NCBI RefSeq assembly: GCF_902167145.1
Contig: NC_050097.1
Location: forward strand, 174,436,923 to 174,500,922
From: Zea mays
Lineage: Eukaryota > Streptophyta > Magnoliopsida > Poales > Poaceae
Reading direction: 5' to 3'
Length of the DNA stretch: 64,000 nt
Numbering within the stretch: position 1 is the stretch's first letter; each line of letters starts with the position of its first letter. Made by a program: the position numbers and the translations under genes. The notes beneath the pieces are model-generated. The model searched no databases. It saw nothing but the letters and a program-made list of their open reading frames with translations, and was not told the DNA's origin. This document shows, piece after piece, positions 10,103 through 22,134 of the stretch.

Positions 10103-10631
10103 ACGAACACTAAAGGCTGCGTCTAACACACACCTATACGGACCAGTGACGTGTCTATTGATCTAGAAATCGACGTCGGTAATTTCGACTACCAGGACGA
10201 AATTGAACCGGTTAGTATGGTTCCACGCGCTAGAGATACGATCGATTAGTACCGACCGCATGTTGCCACGTATAAGGTGTTGTTTGGTTTAAACATTGTT
10301 ATAGAAATAGTAACGAGATCTTTTATCGACGGTAATGGTTATTAGTTATAATTAGTATCTAGTACTACTAGGAAGAGCTCAACCAAACAAAAGTATTGAT
10401 ATCCATTACCCCATGTAATTTGTTTGTGTTACATTTCGGCGAACCAAACACCACTAAGTTTCTAATTGGTTCGTGTTTGAATTAAAAAAATCCAAAAAAA
10501 TCTAGAGTCTTACATATAAATAGAAGATAGGGTGTTTGAGTTCATTCACGGTCCTCACTCTTTGAACCGCTCTTACCACTTCATATTGTACTCATCTCAT
10601 TCTCATATTATTATACTAAACTATTATCGAC
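10103..10631 (+). other. 5' flank of the Harbinger transposase relic
   Basis: There is no gene before 10632. TATAAATAG at 10515-10523 lies about 110 bp upstream of the transposase ATG and is followed by a CACTCT-rich leader, so it may be the old promoter. The block 10460-10600 resembles 17400-17580 (TTGGTTCG/TTGGTTGG, AATCCA, GGGT(G/A)TTTG(A/G)GTTC(A/G)TTCAC, CCTCACTCT). The second copy stands before the ORF1-like gene. Confidence 0.45.
10276..10452. mobile_element. Possible MITE-like remnant
   Basis: GGTGTTGTTTGGTTT at 10276 faces GAACCAAACACCAC at 10441-10454, giving inverted ends of about 12 bp with one length difference. I could not define a clean target duplication, so this is tentative. 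Confidence 0.35.
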
Positions 10632-10690
10632 ATGTCTTTCTCGAGCTTAGATATTGAGATGACCGAAGACAATTTGCTCGATATGATGTA

Positions 10691-10855
10691 CTCCCTCTGT
10701 TCCAAATTAAAATGTGTTTTAGTTAATTAATGTGGGTTCATGCAATACATAACATATGTGTTTTATATATGTGTCTAGGTTCATCTTCATCCATTTGAAT
10801 ATATACATAAAAACCAATAGCTAAAACGGCTACTATTTTGGGACGGGGGGGGGAG
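10691..10855. mobile_element. Stowaway MITE
   Basis: The 165-bp element starts CTCCCTCTGTTCCAAATT and ends TATTTTGGGACGGGGGGGGGAG, the inverted Stowaway consensus. It is flanked by TA at 10689-10690 and 10856-10857. It sits inside the first coding exon of the Harbinger relic, and removing it restores the open frame there. Confidence 0.9.
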
Positions 10856-11036
10856 TATCAAACTATGATGGACGTGGCGATAAATCTTGCCTCTAGGTCT
10901 TCAATGAGGAGGAGACAAAGGACACAACATCGGAGCTACATCAATCGAGATAGTGAAGTCACACACGCCAGGTTGATGCAAGACTACATCAATGACCCAT
11001 ATGTCTACCCTCTACTCTACTTTCGGCGAAGATACC

Positions 11037-12400
11037 ATGTGGGAACAACGCTTCATCAAGTGGGAACGATGCTTCATCAAGTTCAATTGCACCAAAGAGG
11101 AGTGCATCGTCGTTCTGGAGCAATCTAGTGTCGAGCTCGAGAAGTGGCTTCCCTTGGTGGACACGGCCTTGGACGACGTCAAGTTGAAATTACGTAAGAT
11201 GAACAAGCAGTGGGATCATGCAATGCTGGAGTTGGCGGGCTCCGATCAGGGTCTCCTCTGCAAGTCGGATGTTTCATCTGATCATCAGATCCAATTCCTC
11301 CCGTTGACGGCCCGAGTGGGCACCATGGTAATCTTTGTCATCGAGATCAGGGGTTTGGGTCTCACGACCTTCATCCCTGGCCCGGTCAAGGGTATAAACA
11401 ATTTCCCTCCTCCCCCATCATTAACTCCTCGCTATCACAGTTCCTTGTTGGATCAGTTTGGGAGTCATACTCGAACGTCCGAGTTACATGGGCGCTCGTC
11501 GGGGAAGTTGCCCAAATTGGCCTTCCCTATCTTTGATGGTGACAATACGAGACTCTAGATTTTCTGTTGTGAAAATTATTTTTACATGTATGATGTTGAA
11601 CCCGAATCCTGGATTCGTGTAGCCTATATGCACTTGACACCTCAGGTTGCTTGCTGGTTCCAATCTATGGAACACAAGCATCCTAAACTGTCTTGGCCAC
11701 TCCTATGCCAACTTCTGCATGATCGGTTCAGTCGTGATCAACTTTAGTCGTTGTTGCGTCACCTTTTTCATATACAACAGACTAGTAGCGTAGATGAATA
11801 TCAGGACCATTTTGTCACTTTGGTGGATCAGCTTGTTCTGTATCAATCGGTTCCCGATCCATTATTTTTCGCTACACGTTTTGGGGAAGGCTTGCATAGT
11901 GACATTAGAGCTATTGTCATGCTTCAACGTCCCTTGGATTTGGATTGTGCTTGCTACTTGGCATTATTGCAGGAAGAGGTGGCCCTTTGTTGGTGCGTAC
12001 TGATCTACACAAGGGGAGTTCTGCGCTTGGGCGAAGCCGTCTGCTTCGAGTTTGTTAGCCTTGCCGCCTCCGCCACATTCGGTGGTACTTAGTTTACTGA
12101 AACCAGATCTTCCTGAGAAGAAATCCGCATATTCCTCTTCTATGGATGGCAAATTGGGTGCTCTTAAGGTGTATCGTCGAGCATGTGTGTTATATGATCG
12201 ATGTGCAGAGAAATGCACAGGGGTCATACTTGCAATGCAACTATTCAACTGCATGCTCTTCAGGAGGTATGTGATTTATTATCAGATACTATTGTTGAGG
12301 GTGTTGAGGTTGAGTCCACACCATCAGAGGAACCCATGATCATGCCACTCTCTGCTGCAGTTGTTACTGGCTCTTCTATAAAAAGGTCCATGTGTGTTTG
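11037..12400 (+). pseudogene. Chromovirus gag, degenerate
   Basis: The N-terminal part has the LEKWLPLVDTALDDVKLKLRKM region seen before the core in Reina-type Gag. Then LPKLAFPIFDGDNTRL, WIRVAYMHLTPQVACWFQSM, RHLFHIQQTSSVDEYQDHF and FATRFGEGLHSDIRAIV give the retrotransposon Gag core. The remains of a zinc knuckle (CAEKC, RGHTCNATIQLH) lie near 12200-12260. A stop at 11556-11558, another near 11746 and at least two frameshifts (near 11990 and 12220) break it. Confidence 0.75.
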
Positions 12401-15400
12401 TGGGTCACATGATTCAAATGGATGTCTTGATTTTGGTGGATTCAGACAGTGCCAATTCTTTTATCAATCAATCCACTGTCAGTAGGTTGGGTTTGGTTAC
12501 TGTATCAGCTGCTCCTATTCAAGTCCAAGTTGCTAATGGGGGTCTGTTGTCTTGTTCCATAGTGGTTCCGCAAGCTTTCTGGAGTCTTCAGGGGTGCCAT
12601 TTTGTGCAGGACTTACAAGTGTTAGCATTACCCACTTTTGACATCCTCTAGGCAATGGATTGGCTTGAATACTACAGCCCTATGAAAGTGCACTGGCATC
12701 AAAATGGTTGTGTATTCCTTATCAAGGGAAGCAAGTAGTGTTGCACGATTACTCTGATCAATAACCAATAGATATTCTTTTGCACATCACTCCTGTCAGT
12801 CTGTCTATGCCTAGTTCATTTGATGAACATATGCATCCTAATATCTCTATATTGTTGTCCTAGTTTGAAGCTATGTTTTTTAAACCCACATTCCTACCAC
12901 TAGTTCGAGAATGCGATCATGCCATACCTTTAATTCAAGGAGCTACCCATGTTAACATCTGAACATATAGATACCCACCAGCTTTGAAAGATGAAATTGA
13001 GAGACAAATTCCTGAGATGCTTTGGGCAGGAAACATTAGGCCCGGTTCCCTGTTCTCCAGTGTTTCTGGTGAGAAAGAAAGATGACAGTTTCAAATTCTA
13101 TGTCAATTATAGGTACCTCAATGCTTTAACTATGAAGTGGGAATTTCCCATACCAGTCTTTGACCAACTGATGGATGAATCGGTAGAAGCGTCCTAGTTT
13201 TCTACTTTAGACCTATTGTCTGGGTATCACCAAGTAAGACTTAAGCCTAGAGAGGAATTCAAAACTACTTTTTAAACACACCACGACCAATTTGATTTTT
13301 ATTGATGACTTTTGGCTTATGTGGAGCACCAGGAACGTTTCAGAATGCCATGGACATAACATTGGCTCCTTTGCTTCGAAATTGTGTCATTGCCTTCTTT
13401 AATGACATTTTGATATATAGTGTTACTTTGGAAGACCATCGCGTCCATTTACAGTAGGTGGTCTCTCTACTTCAGCATGAAACTCGGTTTGTCAAACTAT
13501 TCAAATGCAAGTTTGCTCAGAGAGAAATTAAGTATTTGGGTCATGTAACCAGTGAAAAAGAAGTAGCTACTGACAATACTAAAGTGGAGACAGTGCCTTC
13601 TTGGCTAGCACCTTCCAATGCTAAAGACTTGAGTAGCTTTTTGGGGTTAGTTGGATATTACAAGAAATTTGTTAAATACTTTGCTATTCTGGCTAAACCC
13701 TTACAACAGTTGTTGAAGAAGGGGATGTTGTTTGTGTGGACTTCTGAACATGCCACCACTTTCAGTACTATTAAACACGCCCTTAGCACTACTCTAGTTT
13801 TAGTACTTCCCAATATCTCCCTCACTTTTTCTTAGAGACAGAAGCCTCCAAGAATGGGGTGGGTGTTGTGTTACTCTTGCTATTAGGTAGTGGAGACATT
13901 ATCTGTTGCATGCTGAATTCATTATATTTACTGACCAGAAAAATCTCATTCACCTGAATGGGCAAAGGCTCCACACTCCTTGGTAGCAAAAGGTTTTTAC
14001 TAAACTTCTGGGAATGCAGTACAAGATTGTTTACAAGCAAGGAACTAATAAAAGAGTGGCTGATGCACTCTTGCTCTATCCATGTATTCACCTCAGTGGT
14101 ATCATCTTGTCATTGATGGGTGCTTGTTGGATGATGAAGCTAAGTAGTTATTGGCTAAATTGATGGTGAATGGATTAGCTGTACCGGGGTTTTCCGTGCA
14201 TGATGGTCTGATCAAGTTTCACATTAGGATCTAGATCGGTAAAAAAGTGCCACTACAACAAACCATTCATAGTTCTGCTGTGGGAAGCCAATCTAGTTTC
14301 CCTGTTACCTACCATAAGTTAAAGCAGCTATTTGCTTGGCCTGGTATGAAAAAATTTGCTAAACAGTTTGTTGCTTCCTACACTGTGTACCAACAACCTA
14401 AACTAGAGAGAGTCTCGTATCCTGGGCTCCTATAACCATTACCTGTTCTAGCTGGTGCCTGGCAGACAGTGACTATGGATTTTATCAAAGGTCTTCCATT
14501 ATCTGGGTCTAAGAACTGTGTTATGGTGGTAAGTTGAAAAGTTCTTGAAGTTTAGCCACTTCATCGCACTAAAACACCCTTCACTGCACTAATGGTCGCC
14601 AAAGCATTCATGCAAAATGTATACATGTTACATGGAATGCCTCTAGTTATTGTCTCATATAGTGATAGAGTGTTTACTAGCCTGTTGTGGAAAACCTTGT
14701 TTTAGCTAGCTAATGTGAAGTTGCAAATGAGATCTTCTTACCATCCCCAATGTGATGGCCAGATAGAACGTGTAAACCAATACTTAGACACATTCCTCAG
14801 ATGCTTTTTGAATGCCTGCCCTCACAAGTGGGTTGACTGGTTATTCCTCGTTGAATTCTGGTACAACTCCGATAAGCATGAGGCGTTGGGATTCTCCCCT
14901 TTTGAAGTGCTATATGGTTATACACCAAAACCATTTGGGTTGGATGTGTTGTTAGATTCTTAAGTTCCTCCTATGAATGATTGGCTTCAAGATAAAGTTG
15001 TTATGTCTAACCTCATTCATCAGCACTTGGCTTGGGCTCAACTATGTGCAAAGTCTCAAGCTAATAAACATCGTTCTGAATGCTCCTTCGAAGTGGGTGA
15101 CTTGGTGTACCTGCATCTACAACCATACATTCAATCTTTGTTTGCTCCAAGATCCAAACAAAAACTGGCATTTCGTTACTTTGGCCCTTTCACAATTCTG
15201 TCCAAGGTCGGGTCGGTTGCTTATGAACTACAACTACCATCCTCTTCTCGGATTCACCCGGTTTCCCATGTGTCCCAATTGAAGAAAGCAATTTCTCCAT
15301 CGATCATCATGGCTCATTTGCCTCAAACATTGGAGAGGTTCTAGGTTCCTAAAAAGGTCTTACAATAATGCTTGAATTCTTCACGGTTGCCTCAGCTCCT

Positions 15401-15480
15401 GATTCAGTGGTCTGGGTTGTCGTCTACATTAGCTACATGGGAGGATGAGTTGCTCCTGCGATAATGCTTTCCACATGCAC
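12394..15480 (+). pseudogene. Chromovirus pol with chromodomain-like C-terminus, degenerate
   Basis: The protease motif reads VDSDSANSFI where DSG is expected. RT shows FPIPVFDQLMDE, LDLLSGYHQVRL and FFNDILIYS, so the catalytic YVDD/FFDD box has lost an Asp. RNase H follows with its motifs decayed. Integrase has PVTYHKLKQLFAWPGMK and SSYHPQCDGQIERVNQYLDTFLR (the final catalytic Glu region). The end carries IQWSGLSSTLATWEDEL, a chromodomain signature. At least eight stops and several frameshifts are present. Chromoviruses insert preferentially into heterochromatin through that domain. Confidence 0.8.
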
Positions 15481-15517
15481 CTGCTTGGGGGCAAGCAGAC
15501 TCGCATTGTTGAGGGAC

Positions 15518-15846
15518 TGTTACAAACACAGTGTTGACGCAAGGCACATGCATTGCGAGGGATTCAGTCATTATTCTAGTTCAAGCAACGCATAACTGCG
15601 TTCTAAAGGATGATACTGGGCTTGGACCTGAAAAGTGCACAAGGAAGCCCAACGTACATCTGGCCGACCTAGAGTGGCACAAGTGATCGCCCGCGTGTGT
15701 GTGTTGCGTTGTCGTATTATAAATAATGGCAAAGGAACGTGTCTTGTAAGCTTAATCAAAACAACAACTCTGCTTCTAGAATACCAACTCAGTCACATCA
15801 TGCTCCCTCTTCTTCTTCCTTACCCCTTCTCCAAGTTTCTCGTTAC
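15518..15846 (+). repeat. Chromovirus 3' LTR (about 330 bp)
   Basis: It starts TGTTACAAACACAG directly after a purine tract (GTTGAGGGAC). CGTATTATAAATAATGG near 15714-15730 is a plausible TATA region. The right end is not sharply defined: the Harbinger reading resumes at about 15847. No 5' LTR partner is present. Confidence 0.6.
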
Positions 15847-16859
15847 AATCACTTTCTTAAACATTTAGAGAGGTTGGTGAGCATTTCCCCTACTTCACTC
15901 TTAGAACGATGCACTCAACCACAAATGGTTTCTCACCCCACCAAAAATGCACAACTGCCCTTCGCATGCTCGTCTACGGTAGCGTTGCTAACTCCATTGA
16001 TGAATATATCAAAATGGGGAAAAGCTAGTCTTAGAATGCCTTGAACATTTCTGAAGGGGTGTTATTTCATGTTTTGTGAGGAGTATAGTCATCGTCCCAT
16101 TGTTGATGATCTTAGGTGACTTTTAGCTAAGGGGAAAGAGAAAGAATTTCCTGATATGATAGGAAGTATATATTGCATGCAATGGAAGTGAAGAAACTGT
16201 CCCATTGGATGTAGAGGAGAGTTTACAAGGGGCATTGGATATCCGACCATCATTCTTATGACGGTTGCCTCATATGACTTATGAATTTCACATGCGTTTT
16301 GGGGTAGCAGGGTCAAACAATAATGTCAACATTCTCAACTCATTGTCATTATTCATTGATGTGCTCAAGGGAAGCACCAAATGTGAAATTCATGGTGAAT
16401 GGATATGAGTACAACCAAGGGTACTACCTCGCCAATGGCATCTTTCCCTGTAGCTCAATGTTTGTGAAGACCATTGCCCTTCCGTTTTCTCTAAAGCAAC
16501 ATATGTTTTTGCATGCTAAGAGGGCGTACAAAATGATGTAGAAAGAGCATTTGGGTTCTCAAGGCTCACTTTCATATTCTTGCTAGATCATGTTGTTCCT
16601 TTATCCACCAAGCACTTAGTGCAATCATGCATGTATGTATTATTCTGCATAACATGATCATTGAGAATAAACATGGAGGATCATGCAATGTGGATGGCTA
16701 CAAGATAGTCAAGTCTATTGTAGCACCAACTATCATACCCGAAGCACCAATGTATTTTGCACCCATCCTTCAACATGAGGCCACATCCATGCTAGTTCAT
16801 TCCATGATCAACTCCAAAATGATATAATGAAGCATCTATGGAATCTACACCATGGATAA

Positions 16860-17747
16860 TAGATTTTATTTTTATGACTTATGCAATATTTATTTTGTTC
16901 AAGTAATGTAGTTTTAATTGTTTTAAAATTATGTAATTTGTATTTGCTTAATTATGTGGTCGATGGATTTTTTTCTAATAAATGTCATGTTCATTTTAAC
17001 TAAAAGTCTATAAAATAGAAGTTAATGTGGCGCTGAGGTGATTATAGATTGATGGTGATGGTTGTGCACTAGAGCACTACAGTAGACAAAGGTTGACGAT
17101 AGTTGATAGTGTGGTCAGCAGTGTGGCCAATAACTGACGTGGTAGTCAGTAAGGGCCACCTACACTTGATCAAGCCTAAGGCTAAGTCCAACCGGTGCCA
17201 TTACCAATCGATGACGTGGCACTGTGTGGTCAGTACCGACCGCTATGTCTCTATTGGTAGATGGTTCAGCTGGTCAATCGGTAGGCACGCCGAACAGTGA
17301 GCCTGGTTGGTACCGATCGATACCGACTACCACGTTTGAGTCTAGGTCGACTCGATCAGTGTCGATCACTCGTGCTAATGTGGCGACTACTAATTGGTTG
17401 GCACCATTTTAACCATTTGGATTTAAAAAAACCAAAAATAAACTTGAATCCACCCTACAAAAAGAGAGGGTATTTGGGTTCGTTCACACACCTCACTCTC
17501 TGATTCACTCGCCTTCTCCTCCATCTGTAGCCTTTTTCACTCTTTGTTTCATTATGGATTTAAGATGGATTCCAACTTGATATGTTCACTTACATACTCA
17601 ACGAGCAATCTCCATAATGTCCCAAGACCCCTTCCTATATAGGATAGGTCTTCTTTGATTGTCTTTCTTTTGTCCATCATCGACGTAAAGATGGTCATAC
17701 TCATCCCTAACCTCTGAGCCAGCAACCTCTATTTCTATATTCATATC
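16860..17747 (+). other. Harbinger intergenic segment and start of the ORF1-like gene
   Basis: 16860-17120 is AT-rich sequence after the transposase. Its last part (TTAATTATGTGGTCGAT..., AATGTGGCGCTGA, then GTAGACAAAGGTTGACGATAGTTGATAGTGTGG) recurs at 37475-37620. 17120-17530 is a GACC/GGTC-rich segment without a frame. An ATG at 17553 could start the ORF1-like gene, whose N-terminal part (up to 17747) has stops and continues after element B at 36278. Confidence 0.5.
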
Positions 17748-18376
17748 TGTTGGGACCATGCTTCGTCGCCGAAGGTCCTGCAAAAAGAAACAGCTTCGGC
17801 TGAAGCCGCTCGTACGTGACGCCGAAGCCATCATTCATGAAGCTTTGGTACTATAACATATCCGAAGATGAAGGGTCGAACCGACTTAAAGATAGAATGA
17901 CCTTTTAGCCCATAGGGGTCTGAGTCATTGTGGAAAACTTTTATGAGGGGCATGATTGTAATTCCTCACAGGCTGTGTTCTGTGCCTATAAATAGTGAAC
18001 AATATTCCTTTACTGTTCACGGATTCCTGTAATTGCTAACGCATCATTCGGGAATTATTGTTTGTCAAAGGCAAAGGTATAAATGTACCTAAACATTGTA
18101 TTCAAATATTATAAATTCATTTAATAAAATATGTGAATGATGTCGTTTATTTTCAATGTATTTAACTTTAATATTCCATGTTTTACTTTACTTTATATTA
18201 TTTTTATGAGCTCACTCACGAAGGTGAAAACTTTCATAGCATTATGCCCGTGACCTTCGTCCGAGGTTCATTAAATCCTTGTGGAAATAATGCTTCGACG
18301 GACGAAGGGCATTGATATTTAACATTTTATGTTGCCTTGTTCTTAATTCATAGCATTTGAGAACAAGTCCCCAACA
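17748..18376 (+). repeat. Element B 5' LTR
   Basis: The LTR runs from TGTTGGGACC to CCCCAACA, 629 bp. The TATA box is CCTATAAATAG at 17985-17995. It differs from the 3' LTR at five positions by eye, so B is young. Confidence 0.95.
17985..17995 (+). promoter_or_regulatory. TATA box of element B 5' LTR
   Basis: CCTATAAATAG, conserved in the 3' LTR and in the LTR of element G (60290-60300). Confidence 0.75.
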
Positions 18377-18377
18377 T

Positions 18378-18395
18378 TGGCGCCCACCTCCGGTG
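18378..18395 (+). promoter_or_regulatory. Primer binding site of element B
   Basis: TGGCGCCCACCTCCGGTG starts two bases after the LTR. TGGCGCC cores are usual in Athila/Tat elements. The same site is in element G. Confidence 0.8.
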
Positions 18396-18420
18396 AACTC
18401 ACTTCCACTTTTTTGAGCTG

Positions 18421-20891
18421 ATGGCTTCGTTCAACAAACAAGCTGGAGCTGCTTCGGCTCCGAAGCTGGTATTCCCGATAACAGGCGGTTCATGCCCAGA
18501 GCCAGCCAACAAGAAGCAAAAGAAGGAGGCACAGAGAAGGGTACAGCATGTCAGGGTGCAAGGACCCTTCATCAAGTCAAGATGGTCTCACATTCCAATT
18601 ACCTTCTCCCAAGAGGATCGTCAACTCAAGGATTACCCACACAACGATGCTATGGTTATCTCTTGTGTGATCAAAGGATTTCTGGTCCATAATGTTTTGG
18701 TTGATACAGGCAGCGCAGCTGATATCATATTTGCTAAAGCCTTCAGACAGATGCAAGATCCCGAAGACAAAATTCATGATGCCACACATCCCCTTTGCGG
18801 CTTCGGAGGAAGGCAGATTGTAGCACTCGGCAAAATCACAATGCCAGTGACCTTCGGATTTATCAACAACACAAGGACTGAACAAGTTGTGTTTGATATT
18901 GTTGTCATGGAATACCCTTACAATGCAATCATTGGTCGTGGTACTCTCAATGTCTTCGAAGCAATTCTTCATCCAGCTTATCTTTGCATGAAGATACCTT
19001 CGGACCAAGGGCGTATTGCTATTCATGGAAATCAGGAAGCTGCCAGAAGGGCCAAAGGAAATTGGACAGACTCAAAAGCAATCCATAATATAGATGGAGC
19101 TGAAGCTTGTGAGCAGTACAAGTTCAGAAGGGAAAAAGCTGCTTCGGCTGATCAGCCGAAGCCCATGCTCTTATGTGAGGACATAGCAGAGCAGAAGGTG
19201 CTATTGGGATCTCAACTGTCCGAAGAACAGGAGAAAACCTTGATAAGGTTTTTGTTCAACAATAAAGATGTGTTTGCTTGGTCAGCTAATGATCTTTGCG
19301 GAGTTAACAGGGATGTTATTGAGCACTCGCTCAATGTTGATCCATCTTTCAGACCCAGAAAGCAGAGGCTTCGGAAGATGTCTGATGACAAGGCCGAAGG
19401 TGCTCGGAATGAAGTGAAAAGACTCCTCAGTGCCGGAGTTATCAGAGAGGTAAAATACCCAGAATGGTTGGCTAACACTGTTATGGTGAAGAAGGCCAAT
19501 GGTAAATGGAGAATGTGTATCGGTTTTACTGATCTCAATAAGGCCTGTCCGAAGGACGAGTTTCCATTGCCAAGGATAGATTCCTTAGTTGATGCAGCAG
19601 CTTCATCAGAACTTATGAGTCTGCTGGATTGCTATTCAGGCTATCACCAAATCTGGATGAAGAAGGAGGATGAACCAAAAACCAGCTTCATAACCCCTAG
19701 TGGAACATATTGTTACCTTCGGATGCCTGAGGGGCTTAAGAATGCTGGAGGAAGCTTCAGCAGAATGACAGCGAAGGTTCTCCATTCTCAGATAGGCAGG
19801 AATGTGCTAACTTATGTTGATGATATCATTGTAAAAAGCACGAAGCAAGATAATCACATTGCTGATCTGCAGGAGACCTTCGCTAATTTTAGACAGGCTG
19901 GTTTAAAGCTGAATCCAGAAAAATGTGTCTTCGGAGTGAAGAAGGGGAAATTTCTTGGTTGCCTAGTTTCAACAAAGGGAATTGAGGCTAATCCAAACAA
20001 AATCGAAGCTATACTTCGAATGGAACCACCAAGTACAAAGAAGGGGGCTCAAAGATTGACAGGAAGGCTGGCATCTCTCAACAGATTCATATCTAGATCA
20101 GCAGAGAGAAATTTACCATTTTTCGAAGTGCTGAAGTCAGCCGAAGTTTTTCAATGGGGACCAGCCCAGCAGAGAGCCTTCGAAGAATTGAAGCAATATT
20201 TGATAGATCTAACAACACTAACTCCACCAACGCCAGGGGCTCCTTTGTTATTATATGTGGCAGCTTCGCACTCAGCGGTAAGTGCAGCACTTGTCCAGGA
20301 GAAGCTTGAAGGCCAAGTCAAGAAGCAGGCCCCAATATATTTTGTATCCGAAGTTCTTAGTTTATCAAAGAAAAATTATACAGAATTGGAGAAAGTACTG
20401 TATGCTGTTTTGATGGCCTCCAGGAAGCTTCGGCATTATTTTCAAGCTTACAACATAATTGTTCCTTCTTCACAACCGTTGAAGGATATTATGAGAAATC
20501 GAGAAGCTACTGGAAGGATTGGAAAATGGGCTGCAGAGCTCAATGAATTTTGTATTGATTATGTCCATAGATCTTCGATTCAGTCCCAGGCGTTGGCAGA
20601 CTTCATTGCTGACTGGACGCCAGGGGCTCAGGAGGAAGAAACGAATAAAGATGACGAAGCATGGACAGTGTTTTGCGATGGGTCTTGGGGAACCTTCGGA
20701 GCAGGAGCAGCTGCTGTGTTGGTTTCACCTTCCAAAGTTAAAACTTGTTATGCGGCAAGACTTGATTTCAGTTGTACAAACAATATTGCTGAATACGAAG
20801 CTCTGCTCTTGGGTCTTCGGAAGTTAAAGGCAATGGGAATCAGAAGGGTCATTCTTAAAACTGATTCCCAAGTTATTTCTGGTCATATTGA
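18421..20891 (+). CDS. Element B pol, 5' part (protease, RT, RNase H start); no gag
   Basis: The first ATG after the PBS (18421) opens straight into pol. Protease shows VDTGSAADIIF at about residue 95. RT shows AGVIREVKYPEWLANTVMVKK, FTDLNKACPKDEFPLPRID, LLDCYSGYHQIWM and the YVDD box. RNase H follows (LLLYVAASHSAVSAALVQE, then a second DGSWGTFGAGAAAVL domain with AEYEALLLGL), so there is a duplicated archaeal-type RNase H as in Tat elements. The frame is open to 20891, where the Opie-like LTR enters, and continues in phase at 29824. No stop or frameshift is seen. There is no room for gag: only 44 bp separate LTR and ATG. The role is reverse transcription and integration of the element. Confidence 0.9.
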
Positions 20892-21123
20892 TGAAAGGGA
20901 AATGTGCCTTTGGGCCATTTCTAAGTGTTTTGGTGATTTAGTGTCCAACACAAGTGCCTAAGTGTAAAAGGTGGACAAAGTACAAATCAAGAATTAAGGT
21001 ATGTTTCTCAGACTTAGTACATTGTTTTATGGACTAATGTATTGTGTCTAAGTGCTGGAAACAGGAAAAATCCAATTGGAAATGTCTTGGCTCGAGCAGC
21101 CAAGAATCTGCTGAGTCTGGGAG

Positions 21124-21478
21124 CACCGGACTGTCCGGTGGGTCACCGGACTATCCGGTGGTGCACCGGACAGTGTCCGGTGCGCCAGGCTGACTCGGCG
21201 TGAACTCGGCGCTCTCGGGAATTCGCCGACGGCGTACGGCTAAAATTCACCGGACTGTCCGGTGTGCACCGGACTGTCCGGTGAGCCAACGGTCGGCCGC
21301 GCGATCTGCGCGTGACACGTGGCCGAGCCAACGGCTAGAAGGGGGCACCGGACTGTCCGGTGTGCACCGGACATGTCCGGTGCGCCAACGGCTCTCTGGC
21401 GGGCAACGGTCGGCTGCAACATTTTAGGAAGGAGATCGGGCACCGGACAGTGTCCGGTGTGCACCGGACTGTCCGGTG
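21124..21478. repeat. Palindrome cluster in Sirevirus LTR
   Basis: Nine copies of CACCGGAC-(TG/AGT/AT/TA)-GTCCGGTG-type palindromes lie at 21124, 21144, 21164, 21248, 21267, 21346, 21365, 21441 and 21462. They stand 70-420 bp upstream of the TATA box. Tandem palindromes in this position are known as a conserved feature of Sirevirus LTRs, probably regulatory. Confidence 0.9.
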
Positions 21479-21545
21479 CGCCCGATGACAGAAGGCAAGA
21501 TCAGCCTTCCAGAATTGCTCTCAACGGCTCCTAGCTGCCTTGGGG

Positions 21546-21554
21546 CTATAAAAG
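21546..21554 (+). promoter_or_regulatory. TATA box of Opie-like element 1
   Basis: CTATAAAAG within GGGGCTATAAAAGGGACCCC. It is identical in all four Opie-like LTRs here (for example 48613-48621). Confidence 0.85.
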
Positions 21555-22134
21555 GGACCCCTAGGCGCATGGAGGAGTACACCAAGCAACCTTAGAGCAT
21601 TCTTGATCATCCACACTCAGTCTTTGCGCATTCGTTTGTCATTTGCAGTGATTCGAGCTCCGTTCTAGTGAGAACTTTGAGATAGTCTTTTGAGCTCGAT
21701 TCTTGGCCGTGTGTGTGCGCATTTTGCTGGGGATTTGTGTGTGTTGCTTCCCTCCCTTACTCCGTATTTCTTTGTGAATCTCAAGTGTAAGGGCGAGAGA
21801 CTCCAAGTTGTGGAGATTCCTCGCAAACGGGATATTGAAAGGAAAAGCATAACACTGTGGTATTCAAGTTGATCATTGGATCACTTGAGAGGAGTTGAGT
21901 GCAACTCTCGTCTGTTGGGACGCCACAACGTGGAGTAGGCAAGTTTTGTACTTGGCCGAACCACGGGATAAACCACTGTGTCTTCTCTGTGTTGATCTTT
22001 TGTGGTATTGTGTTTTGTTGAGACTCATCTCTAGCCACTTGGCGATTATTGTGCTAACACTTAACAAGTTTTTGTGGCTATAAGTTTAAGTTTCACAGGA
22101 TCACCTATTCACCCCCCCTCTAGGTGCTCTCAAT

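Larger units (their letters stand above)
11036..15846 (+). mobile_element. Ty3/gypsy chromovirus fragment (Reina-like), no 5' LTR
   Basis: It contains gag, protease, RT, RNase H, integrase, a chromodomain-like tail and one 3' LTR, all on the plus strand and in normal order. The left junction with the Harbinger exon (…YFRRRY) is two bases before the first gag ATG (11037), so the 5' LTR, PBS and leader are absent. The right junction is near 15846. GATAC (11031-11035) and GTTAC (15842-15846) could be a decayed 5-bp duplication. It is old: many stops, frameshifts and lost catalytic residues. Confidence 0.8.
10632..16859 (+). pseudogene. PIF/Harbinger transposase relic (DDE_Tnp_4), split by two insertions
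   Basis: The reading order is 10632-10690, 10858-11035, then 15847-16859. The N-terminal part carries RRRQR, YINRD, THARLMQDYI and a final YFRRRY, typical of plant Harbinger transposases. After the inserted chromovirus come TLRTMHSTTNGFSP, ALRMLVYGSVANSIDEYIKMG, GSIYCMQWK, FMVNGYEYNQGYYLANGIFP, a DVERAFGF-like region and CIILHNMIIE, ending LQNDIMKHLW. Harbinger transposases are nuclear DDE nucleases that cut at 3-bp targets. Several stops and frameshifts (for example TAG within the GKS*S stretch near 16027, and a change of frame near 16200 and 16540) make it non-functional. The family call is firm because the conserved blocks occur in the right order. Confidence 0.85.
20892..22132 (+). repeat. 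Opie-like element 1, 5' LTR
   Basis: It starts TGAAAGGGAAATGTGCC and ends GGTGCTCTCA. It contains nine palindromes at 21124-21478 and a TATA box at 21546. Confidence 0.95.

Noticed and set aside
21124..21478. Regularly spaced palindromes resembling a CRISPR array
   Set aside because: Irregular spacing, LTR context with TATA box and LTR partner; plant retrotransposon feature.
21143..21534. Overlapping open frames in the Opie-like LTR
   Set aside because: They encode the palindromes (CAPDCPV-like repeats) on both strands; LTR sequence, not genes.
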